Positions 1 to 9,989 of a stretch of 64,000 nt of DNA are shown in pieces. The stretch comes from Gnetum montanum (taxonomy: Eukaryota; Streptophyta; Gnetopsida; Gnetales; Gnetaceae): contig MNCI01000556.1 of NCBI GenBank assembly GCA_015680685.1, positions 1,067,931-1,131,930 on the forward strand, in the 5' to 3' direction. A program made the position numbers and the translations under genes. Every line of letters begins with the position of its first letter. The stretch's first letter is position 1. The notes beneath the pieces are model-generated. The model had not been told where the DNA came from. It saw nothing but the letters and a program-made list of their open reading frames with translations, and did not search any database.

Positions 1-107
1 TGTTATAAAAAATGAAAAATGTTTCATTATAAAAATTGTGGGATGACTAAAACTAGAATGACAAACATGACAAGTGTGAGTGTTGTATTATAAAATTTAT
101 TCAAATA
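1..107. other. AT-rich flank left of the LINE
   Basis: Short AT-rich stretch with no coding signal. It is the genomic DNA into which the LINE inserted; the interrupted sequence resumes at 5835. Confidence 0.6.
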
Positions 108-123
108 GATATATTAAAAAATG
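108..123. repeat. Target-site duplication, LINE 3' side
   Basis: The 16-bp sequence gatatattaaaaaatg is repeated exactly at 5819-5834. Bases just outside differ (a versus t before, g versus a after), so the duplication is 16 bp. It bounds the LINE insertion. Confidence 0.93.
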
Positions 124-428
124 GGGGGGGGGTGTCGAACCCCAAAAAGAGAATTTTATTAATTAAATGAGATTAAGTACATGATCTACATCTGAACATA
201 GTAATGGATAAATAGGAAGAAGAACAATGACAAATGCGGATGATGAAAGAAAACATCTTGAAACTTAATCCTTCTTAGGGAGTGGGAGTACATTCCAAAG
301 AGCAACCTAATGCTGGGAATCCAAGAGAACTATGAGTTAATAAGACCAAGAGAACAACAAAGAGCTCAAAATGCTCAAAATTATGATAACACACTCCGAT
401 GTAGCAGATCGAGATTGGGAGGAGTGCA
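124..428 (-). other. LINE 3' UTR and terminal C run
   Basis: No reading frame. On the minus strand the end reads GGGGTTCGACACCCC, a possible short hairpin with a GGGG/CCCC stem, running directly into a C run and then the TSD. A poly(A) or simple A-rich tail, usual for L1, is absent. Confidence 0.7.
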
Positions 429-3400
429 CTAGTTGGTGTATCTACTCCAAGGCTGCAAACAATAAAACAACTGATTAGTATCCAACTTTAACTTAGAAGT
501 ATGAGATAAAATTTGAAAATGCACAAGGCAAAGAATTTGAGATTTTTCCATAATATTTAAATGGTTAGATTTGGACGAATTAGTGTTCTGGAAAAGAGCA
601 ATGCATCTGTGCTTCCATATATAGTAAAGAACAAGGGGCCTAATAACTTTCCAAAGAAACTGAAGGTTAGTAGAGGGGGTGGCCAAAAACATGAATAAAA
701 TATCCTCTTGGGAAAATGTACACAAAGGAAAAACTTTAGAAACCCACTCCCATGAAGACTGAGTGAAAGGGCAATGCCAGAAAATGTGGACAAAATCTTC
801 AGGACCTCCACAGAGAGGGTAATTAGGGTTTGAAATCCCAAGGTATTCACGACGTTTGCCGATAGGCAGGCCTTGATGCAAGAGGCACCAAAGAAATTGT
901 TTAATTTTNNNNNNNNNNNNNNNNNNNNNNNNNNNNNNNNNNNNNNNNNNNNNNNATTGGTGAGACGAAGACAGCTAAGGGAAATAACTCCCTTTTGAAA
1001 CCAGATGGTGGCTATCCTGGCATTTGAGGTGGCTAGAGGAGCAGGACATAAAGGTAGCCAGCAAGGGAAAATCTTCGGAAGAAGAGTAGGATTGATATGA
1101 ATATTATTCCAATTCACATGAGAATGTAAGACCTGCCAAGCCTTCCAAATTCTTTTGAAAACATGTGTTCCAGGAATGATAATGTCATGAGGAGAAAGGA
1201 TCTAATTAATAGGGTGGATACCCTTCCAGATAGACCTATTCTTAGGGAATTCTTTTCGAAGACTTAACTGAAGGAGATTCCCAATAATATTGGGGGCATC
1301 CAGGTGCTGAACCAACCACTTAGAGATAAGGGTGAGACCTTGCTTAAAGGAGTTCAAAAGGCCCAATCTTCCTTTGTTCTTAGGAAGAGTTACTATATCC
1401 CAGGCTACACGATGAAAGCATTTTTGGGAGTCCTTAGAAGACCACATGAAGTCTCAAAATAAACGTTCAAGCTTTTGATAAGAAGCATGGGAAAGGGCCC
1501 AACATGAAGAATAATAAACATGGGTAGAGGCACAAATAGACTTACAGATTAGATACTTACCGACCAGGGTGAGGGATTTGGTTTTTCATTTTTCAAGTTT
1601 TCTTTGAATTCGGGAAAGAACTTGGTCCCAGAGCTTGGACGTTGGGCCTCTAAAGCGAAAGGGGATTCCCAAGAGCTTAATTATCTCATGATCTTGAGTA
1701 CACTTCCAACTATAATTGGGCAAATGACTGTAGTGATTAGTAAAGCTATAAATATAATATTTACGCCAATTTATGATAGATCCAGAGAGGGAGCAATATT
1801 TCTCTACTCGAGACAAGAGACACTACACATTATCAGCATTGTTTTGAATAAGGAAAAATGAGTCATCAGTGAAATGCATATTGAGGAGCTGATGTTGAGG
1901 AGAAGATAGATGAACCCCAAATAAAACATTGTTTTGAATATCCAAGATGATTTGATGACAGAGAAAATCAGCTGCAATGATGAAGAGGTAAGGGGAAAGA
2001 GGGCAACCTTGCCTAACAGACCTATGAATAGAAAAGGGGGAAGTGATGCCGAAGGTAGTCGCAATTCGCACAGTAGCATCTGAGAATAAGCATTCTACCA
2101 TATGAATGAACTTGGGGCCAAAACCCAATTTAGTCATGGTTTGGATAATGAAGTCCCACTTAATTTTATCATAGGCTTTAGTGTAGTCAAACTTCATCAG
2201 GAGGATATCCTGACCCTCATCCTCAGCCCACTTAAGACCTTCCCAAGCAGCCACAATGTTATTTAATATGTATCTTCCTAGAACAAAGCCAGTCTGCTGG
2301 GGGGAAATAATAAGGGTAAGGATTTTATTTAATTGCAAGGCCAAACATTTTGCCCAAATTTTGTAAACCACATTAAGTAAGGTGATAGGTCGCTAATTGG
2401 AGATACAAGTAGGATCTCCTGATTTAGGGAGAAGACAAAGAATCCCTTGGTTTAAGATTGGTCCCAATGAGCTAGTAAGCGTAGCCTCTTTGATAACATG
2501 GAAGAGGTTCAGAACCAACTAGATCCCAATGCTTTTGGAAAAATTTGGTTGGAAAACCACCATAACCCGGGGCTTTCCCAAGGCTTAGGTTAAAGCAAGC
2601 CTATCGAAGCTCAACTGGAGTAATATCGGCTTCTAAAATTGTTAGCATAGAAGAATTAACCAGTTTAGGATAATTTAGAGTGGCTACTGCGAAGGATGTG
2701 GGATCCATAGGAGTAGTGGTGAATAAGGCCTCAAAGTGTTCTTTAAGATAAGATAGAAGACTATTTTGGTTAGTGATAATGGAACCATTTATGGAGAGTT
2801 TATCTAAAGACGGTGAAGGGGAGGATCGATTAAGGTACTTAAAGAATTCTTTACAGTGTTCATCTTGAATGTTTAGCCAAGTGAGTCGATATTTAATCAA
2901 GGAACCTTGTGCCTTATATACTTCCCAATGTTGAAAGGCAATACGGGCTCTGGCAAGCTCCCCTTGAAGGTGACTATTAAAGGGATCATCAGTTAGTTTG
3001 GTCATAAGGTGCTCAATGTTAGAGCATATGTTGGTGTACTCTTGCCGAGAGCAAGAGGCAACTTCCTTACCTTAATGGCGGGCGAAATTCCTAACTCTAC
3101 TAGTAGTTCGAAGCCACCAGTGGATCCAACCCTTTGAACCTAAGGGTCTTGGTTCATTATTCCAAAGGCTAGAAAGAAGTTGTTGGGCAGAAGAAGAAGA
3201 GAAACATTGACTATGAAGCCTAAAGAGATGATAATTCTGTCATTGGTGGTCATTATGGATCTGCATAGATAAAGTAATAGGGAAATGATTAGATAGGGTT
3301 GCGTGTTGGTGGACTTTAGTAGTAGAAAGGGTCTACCAAAAAGAAAGGTTGGAAAATTAATACCTATGTAACCGACTATAAATGCGAGCCTGCCCCTTAC

Positions 3401-3989
3401 GAAGATTGTTCCAGGAGAAGCTGTTTAGAGAGCCACTAGCAATGTCTGCGATGCCGTCCGAAAGAAAGAAACGTTTCTTAAAATTTGACTAGGCTTGAAA
3501 TTTGTGATGTGAAAGTTGAGAGAAAACACCCCCAAGCTTATCATGAGAGAATTCCATCATGTTAAAATCACCACCAAAAATCCAAGGAATAGACGGGAGG
3601 CTATGAGTGAGTTCATGCAACAATCGAGCTCGTTCGATAGAGTCATTGGGGGCATAAATAGAACAAACTCCGAAGGGACCATGTGAGGAAGAGAAAATAG
3701 CCCATGCCACTCGGTGACCTAAATCAAACCCATGCTGTAGGATTTTTTCTTTCCAATAAGCTGGATAAAGAATGGCTATGCCACCTTTGCCACACTCATG
3801 CGAAGTAGCAAGAATAGAAGAATGGGGAAGAAACCAATGGGCTGAAAAAGATAATTGTTCAGCTGAGATCTTGATTTCTTGGAGGAGGAGGAAATTCAAA
3901 GTGAGATTTAGGCTAGAGATAAAGTTGTTGGCTCTTTTGCGACGAGGCCTATCAGTTAGGCCTCAGACATTCCAAGATAGGAAGTTCAT
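429..3989 (-). pseudogene. LINE ORF2: endonuclease-reverse transcriptase, broken
   Basis: Target-primed reverse transcription enzyme. The ATG at 3989 opens an APE-type endonuclease: N-terminal motif MNFLSWNV, catalytic Glu in LLLQEIK, then YAPN and GGDFNMM. The late SDH motif reads SNHFPI (Asp to Asn). Reverse transcriptase lies at about 2370-1820, with QTGFVLGR, an FDYTKAYDKI motif and RQGCPLSPYLF; the catalytic box reads FTDD where FADD is usual. The zf-RVT region at 881-429 has CxxC and HIFWHC. Several stops split the frame and an N gap sits between RT and zf-RVT. ORF2 starts inside the ORF1 stop (ATGA overlap). Identification is certain; inactivity follows from the stops. Confidence 0.93.
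909..955. other. Assembly gap, 47 N
   Basis: Run of 47 N inside the LINE between the RT thumb side and the zf-RVT region. Homology continues on both sides, so it is probably a short unresolved stretch and not a large missing block. Confidence 0.98.
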
Positions 3990-5123
3990 GGAGAAGCTTC
4001 AGATGTTATAAATGACAGGGCAATAGAAGGATTGGGGTTAGGAATGTCAGTTGTTATAGTAGTGGAAAGAATTGCAAAGGAGTTGCTTGTATTAACAGTT
4101 AAAGCTGGGTTAGTTTTGGGCAAAGGAGAGGAAGGAGGAGTAGTGGTTGTAGATGCTTTGGCACTTTTCCATCCTCCTACCATGACAAACTCATCCCGTA
4201 AAAGTGAGTCTTGAACTAATTGTGAGTGGATGATTGGTGCTTTAGACCTAACCTTAATGAGAGAATGGGATTGAGAGACTCTTGCCTTGAAGGGAGCATA
4301 CGAGGAAGAAAGGTGTGAAGCATTGTTAGAGGTAGAACCGAACTTAACGGGAGCAACTGGTGGGTTAGGTTGAGGAGGGACTACAGGACTGGATTTGGGA
4401 GGATTGGTTTGAGATTTTTTCTTAGCTAGAAAGGGACAGGTGGAAATGTGGTGCTCTGCACGATGGCAGTAGCTACAGGAGTTAGGAAGATAAAAATAGT
4501 ATACCTTTTTTTAAAAACTTTTTTCCTCCAGCTCCTAAGGATAAAGTCATTTTCTTTTGGGAAATGTCTAGTTCGATACAGTAGCGACGATAGTGAGCCC
4601 CGTTAACCTCAATTCCATGGTCAGAGATGACTTGACCTAAGGTGCTAACTATGTCTCGTTCAACAGGTGAAAAGATTAAAGGAAGATGAGGTAGCTCTAC
4701 ATAACAAGGGATAATATTAAAGGTTGGGTTGTTGACATTGAAATCAAATTTCCAAGCCTGGGCGATAAGTGTAGCATTACGAGCAGGAAAAATTCAAAGA
4801 GAGAGAGCTTTCTCGATTTGAGAAGCCTCAGAAAGTTCAGCAAGGAAAAAATTACGAGCATAGTATCATGCGTGTAAGACTTGAATTTCGTGGGCTTGTA
4901 AAATAGTTTTAATATGTAGATTGATGCTTAAGGAGTGAGGTAGATAACCTACTATCTGAAAAAAAATAAAATGTACAGAAAAGTCTTGAGAAATAGAGTC
5001 AAAAATATCTTCAGGTAACAGAAAATCCAAAGATTCTGAGTTGGGAGAACTTCCCTGAGGAGAAGAAGGAGCAGCCGCTGAAGAGTCATCCATATCCTTG
5101 CGTGAAAGGAGCTCCTCATCCAT
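3986..5123 (-). pseudogene. LINE ORF1: RNA-binding gag-like protein, broken
   Basis: ORF1 proteins of plant L1 elements bind the element RNA. The chosen start (ATG at 5123) gives an acidic, Ser/Pro-rich N-terminus, then a region at about 5000-4520 that fits the DUF4283-type domain of plant LINE ORF1. A CX2CX4HX4C zinc knuckle (CSYCHRAEHHISTC) lies at 4477-4436, followed by a Pro/Ser/Thr-rich tail with FVMVGGW. Stops occur between domains, and the N- and C-terminal parts are in different frames, so at least one frameshift is present. The stop TGA overlaps the ORF2 ATG as ATGA. The knuckle and context make the call firm; the exact start is uncertain. Confidence 0.85.
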
Positions 5124-5818
5124 TGGAACTGGCTCAACATTGGTAGGAACACAATGGCAGCCCTGGTACAACCCGCAGCAATAGCACCACGAGGCAGACC
5201 CTACTGCCTGCTGCAACCACTGACCCACAGCCACTAGAGTGCGGCACAACAACCCTAGCTCACAGCCACCGAAGTGTGGCACTCGTGGCAGAAGGTCTAG
5301 CGCACCTAGATCCTCTTTTCCGAGTTTTCCCAATGTTGGTTTCAGATCTAATTCCAGATTTGGGTTAATTCCCAGATCTGCAAAAGGTCGGCCAAAATAG
5401 CAACGCATGATCCACTGCTCAGGCCGCATTTAGGCAGACCTCTGGAGCATCAGATCTCATGCCCAGCAGAGCACCCGCACGAACACCACGCACCTTGCCA
5501 AGCCCACCACAACTCAACCTATGGTGCCTCTGTTTACACGCGCAGAGAGAGACAGGCCAGGCAGAGGTAGAAAGAGGCACAAGCGTGGTGGCGAGAAAAT
5601 GAGCGGCATGGTCGCAACAGATGAATGTTACAGAGAGATAGGCCAGGCAGAGGTAGAAAGCGGCACTTGCTCTGTCGCTCGTGGGGCAACGACCAATGCT
5701 CTAGACGGCGCGTAGGCTGGCGCGCAAGCCAACGGACATGGTAAAGGTCAGAACGTCTCCCATAGTGGCGCTCACGGTAGTTGCAATAGTGGCAGCAGTA
5801 GCAAGATGATCGTGCTCT
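5124..5818 (-). promoter_or_regulatory. LINE 5' UTR / internal promoter region
   Basis: GC-rich stretch, unlike the AT-rich surroundings, between the 5' TSD and ORF1. A motif of about 35 bp with core ggccaggcagaggtagaaag occurs twice about 90 bp apart (near 5550 and 5640), so the 5' end carries at least two partial repeat units. L1 5' UTRs hold an internal promoter; that role is inferred here. Confidence 0.6.
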
Positions 5819-5834
5819 GATATATTAAAAAATG
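5819..5834. repeat. Target-site duplication, LINE 5' side
   Basis: Exact second copy of gatatattaaaaaatg. The flanking AT-rich host sequence continues from here. Confidence 0.93.
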
Positions 5835-8340
5835 ATAGAAAGACTAAATAGACATTATATTTTATGAATTACAAAAGTTTTCAAAAAACTAGCAATGATG
5901 AATCTTTATGTTATCACTAACATTGGAAGTTTTTTCAACCTTGGTTATTATATTGGCACTTTTCTTTTTATAGATAACTTTTAAAGGATGGATTGAGATG
6001 TCTCCTAATTGACCCATGGATTTTGTTAGGTAGAAAATGTGTGACATTTGAGCTTGAATATGTGTTTCTACTATTTGTTGATGGGTATGTTCTTTTTTGT
6101 CCTCATATTGTCCTTCTTTCCTTATCTTGCAAAAGACCATCAACCTTAGGCATTCATTTAGGCATCATTTGTAATCACAAAAGCATCAATGTTAATTTTT
6201 TCAATTTTCCTTAATGGTTAAACCCTTTTCAAATCCTTGGTTAGCCTAAAATTCAAAATCCAAAAAAAAATTTAGCATTTAAGCCTAAATTGATTATGAA
6301 ATAGCATTTCTAAGGATTTGGAGTAACTAAAATCATTAAGTTATTAATTCATTTTATTAAATTTACTATTACTTACCATAATATTTGAAAATGGGGGTGT
6401 TATGAAATTCTGAAAAATTCCATCCTTGGCCTTTGTGAAGGAGCTTAGCTCTAGGAGAGTGTAAGTTTTCAAACAATTGAAATTATAGGTCTAGCTTGCA
6501 AGATATTATAAATACACTAGAATATGGAATCATGAGGTTTTAAAATGACCAAGAAATATGAAATTTGAAGAAAATTTCACTATAAAAACATTAAAAATTA
6601 ATAAAAAATGATTAAATGTAATCCTAAAATCATGAATAAATTTAGAGAAGTTTTTCATGATATCCATGAAGATATGAGATTGGTTCATATCCATGATCAA
6701 TAAAAGTTATGTAAGTGGATCCTTCCCAATGTAGGATCCTATTATAATGCCCTTCTATATATGTCCGTGGGTACCTTAGAAGTTAAATGTGGCTCATGTC
6801 TTTGTTCTAAATAATATAAAAACATCTTGGTTGAAATCCTATACTATATTATACAAAAACCATTAGGTACATAATAATATATAGTAGTAAAATGACTAAT
6901 GGTATGAGAAGGGTTTTCATATATTAGGATATGATTCATAGTACCATGTTTGTAATAGGTTTTGGTGTCAATTATGGTTAAAATAACCATCATACCTATT
7001 CATTTAGGTTTCAAACCAAGTTCATACCTTTACATATGACATCACATTACCTTATCATAAACTAACTAGAATAGGACCATCATAACCATATGAAAATATC
7101 ATTGATCAACAAAAGAAACAAGAAATAGTTTTGATTAATTAATTATTTAAACATTAAAATTTGAGAAAACTTCATTGTTGATTACAGGAATGCCTTTAAG
7201 CATGGGTAACATGTCTCTCTATTCACATAACAAGACTAGTCTACAATGCCTTTGGGATTCCTAGAAGCAGCCTACCTTTAGGCATGGGAACATGTCTTAA
7301 TAGTGGTACCATAGGAATTAGCTTTCTTTTGTGAATTAATTAATTAGTATTTATTATTTTCTTACTATATGAATACCTTCAACCATGAGTAACATGTCTT
7401 TCTAGTGATATGATAAGACAAAACTTATTCAAGAACATGTTATGGTAGGAATCATCATAATGAGAGGAAATTGATACAACCTATATGAAACTGATCTAGA
7501 AAGTTTGTGACCATCAAACTAATGTAAGAAAAACTAGCCTTTTAAGAAATATTTCTTAAATCAAAAGGGAACTTGGGGATCGAAGGATAAATCTTGAAAT
7601 CCATGTTAGACATTTTGCTAATGTTAGTAAGTATTGAGTAGAAAGGGATTACACATGAGTAAAATTCCTTATAGAAAACATCTTAGTTATGGAAAAATAT
7701 AGTGTAATACAAAAGCATGATTAGTAGTAAAATTTTTTGAAATAATGCAAAAAGGAAATAGATCTATTAATAAACATGTGTAAACTAAGAAAAAAAATGT
7801 GAATATAATAGATCTGAAGCAAAAATGGGAAAAAGAAGAGATAAAAGGTCCCCGCATAGAAAAATTGAATTTACAAGAAAAGACAAAGAAACCTAAAAAC
7901 CTGTGTTCCAAGATTTGTACCAGAGTTTGAAGGTGTTTGACAAGTTATATTATCTCGTTGTTATTCTAATGAGTGCACAAATAGAAATATAATAGGAACA
8001 AAAGTAGATTTGACAACTAACAATTGTAAAAGAAAATCAAATAAATGTGTTGATCTAATTCTGAATAAAATCTTTATGTGTCAAGAGAACAACATCAAAG
8101 GAATACAATATGTCAACAAGGGAGAAAGAGAGAAAAAAGAAAAACAAATTTGAAATATGAAATAGATCTCTTGAAAGAAAAGCATTAAAATAAAAATCTA
8201 AAATGCTAGCCAGATGATGATAGATGCCAACTTGTTACATGTAGATGTATTCTAGTATATATAGGCTGAAAATGCCTCATAGACTATTTAGAAACAATGC
8301 AATGGAATCCACAAAATCCTTTGAAGGCTTCTAAAATTTT
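5835..8340. other. AT-rich intergenic DNA, no gene seen
   Basis: No frame longer than about 85 codons and none with a recognisable domain. A PPT-like run, aaaatggggg, directly before TGTTATGAAATTC at 6398 could mark the start of an old plus-strand 3' LTR, but no matching end or partner was found. Around 7190-7420 a phrase of the type atgccttnancatgggtaacatgtct recurs three times in decayed form. Confidence 0.5.
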
Positions 8341-8369
8341 TTGAATACAATTAATGGTGTATAAAATAA

Positions 8370-8830
8370 ATTTTTATGTTGGACATCAAAAGTCTAATGT
8401 AAGACATGAAAAGCTAGAGATGAAGTTTGATGTTGGCTATTGAAAATAAATTAGATGTGAGATGTTAAAAGATATAACATGGGATATCAAAACTAATTTG
8501 ACAGAAAACATCAAAAGCTAGTAAGCTAACATCAGATATCAAAGATGAATTTGATAGCATACATTGAAAAGTTTATGCATGACATCAAGATTAAATTTGA
8601 TGCAAAACATCTAAAAGATGTAAATGAAAAGTAAAATTGTACATCAAAATTTTGATGCATGATATCGAAAATCTATATGTAGATTTGACATTAGACATTA
8701 AAGATAAGATCTACATGGGATATCAAAAGATTGACATAGAATGTTTAGAAACTAAAGTAGAATTAGAATTGACACTAAAGCTAACATTAGATGTTGAAAT
8801 TAAAAGTAAAGCAAAAATGACATAGTGAAT
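8370..8830. repeat. Decayed short-unit tandem repeat (minisatellite-like)
   Basis: Roughly 20 diverged copies of a unit of about 22-34 bp built on GACATCAAAA plus TTTGATG, for example gacatcaaaagtctaatgta, gatatcaaaactaatttgac and gacatcaagattaaatttga. Spacing is irregular. The repeat makes a 62-codon plus-strand frame at 8637 that I treat as accidental. Confidence 0.7.
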
Positions 8831-9057
8831 GACATAAAATATCATTTTTGGCAAGGTGAAGATAACTTTAAGTGCTAAAATATATTGAATGCATCAAAGT
8901 ATTTAACTGAAGTTTAAAAAAAGATAAAATGGATACAAAATTTCTTCCTCGTGATGGATACTACTAAAAAGCTAAAGAAGAATCCATCAAGAAAATACAC
9001 AAGATGATAAGTACCTACAAGAAAATTTACTGAAGAGGGAAAATAAAGGAAGAAAGT

Positions 9058-9690
9058 CTAGGATATTATTGATACACCTAGAGTGGAGTGCTAGGCCACA
9101 AAATGGAGCATTGATAGATCCTAGGAAGCACACAAAAATATAAATAAAGAACCTCCTAGTCCAGTCAATTCTCTTAATCATACACTTAACCGAATAAAGC
9201 AGAGACACTCATTAGGCCTAGGCAATGTAAAGCATGAAAAGAGAAAAGAATAAAGAAAAAAAGAAATCTAGAAAAAATCAAAAAGAGAAAGTAATTAAAA
9301 ATAGGAAAGAATGTTAGGAACATTGCTAATACACTAGTGATGAGGTGTTATGTCACAAAAGTAGGATACAACTAGATCCCGAAAATGAACCTCTTCCTTA
9401 CCTCACTTATATATAAATTTTACACTCCTTATGTCACTCTATACTCAAAATTTCCTCATTGCATTAAGGAAGAGACATTCATTTGGGCTTACTAATGATG
9501 AATATAGAGAGGAATGGAAATAGATGATGAGAGGTGATAAGAGAATGTAGAGAGAAATATGGTACAAAAGAGTAGAAATGATAGCATACAAAAGTAGAGA
9601 ACAAAAATTAAGTGGAGAAAAGAGGATATTGCTCATACACCTATCAAGAGTATAGTGCTATGTTGTAAAAGTGGGACATGACTAAATACT
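9058..9690. repeat. Three diverged tandem units of about 255-310 bp
   Basis: A block reading approximately ggatattgctnatacacct, then gtgctatgtcacaaaa, then ggacatgactaga begins near 9058, 9313 and 9626. Between them a second shared block (gagacattcattnggcct) recurs near 9200 and 9471. Units are strongly diverged. No coding content. Confidence 0.6.
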
Positions 9691-9989
9691 ACATAATATT
9701 TGGCCAAAAAGGATCTCAAAATATGACAAAGTAACCCCTTCCTATTATACACAATAATACACTTAGTCACATCCACACATGAAGTAATGAACTATTCAAG
9801 TACTTAAAAACCTTACTAGTTGTGTAGAGTACGTAGAGTAGAATACGATAAATAACATAGAAAAATAGGAAGAAAATAGCTAAAGAAATAATAGAAAATA
9901 AGATGGAGAGAAGGATAGAATAGTAAAATAAGTTACAAGAAACATAGAGTTTAAATCAAACCTGTTATCTTAATGTAGTAAAGAGTAAA
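9691..9989. other. AT-rich DNA, nothing recognised
   Basis: No coding signal, no clear repeat. It probably includes the 3' end of the decayed minus-strand element that follows, but no LTR boundary could be set. Confidence 0.4.

Larger units (their letters stand above)
124..5818 (-). mobile_element. L1-type LINE, near full length, inactive
   Basis: Non-LTR retrotransposon on the minus strand, bounded by a perfect 16-bp TSD. Going 5' to 3' on the minus strand: GC-rich 5' UTR (5818-5124), ORF1 with a CCHC knuckle (5123-3986), ORF2 with endonuclease, reverse transcriptase and zf-RVT region (3989-429), and an AT-rich 3' UTR (428-133). The 3' end is a run of C (G run at 123-132 on the plus strand) and no poly(A) is seen. 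Both ORFs have stops and ORF1 has a frameshift. A 47-base N gap lies in ORF2. The domain order is that of plant L1 elements. Confidence 0.93.

Noticed and set aside
133-145. GGTTCGA-like T-loop suggesting a tRNA fragment
   Set aside because: No anticodon arm or acceptor stem around it; explained as the LINE 3' end.
7687-7911. 74-codon Phe-rich minus-strand frame
   Set aside because: AT-rich chance frame with no homology recognised.
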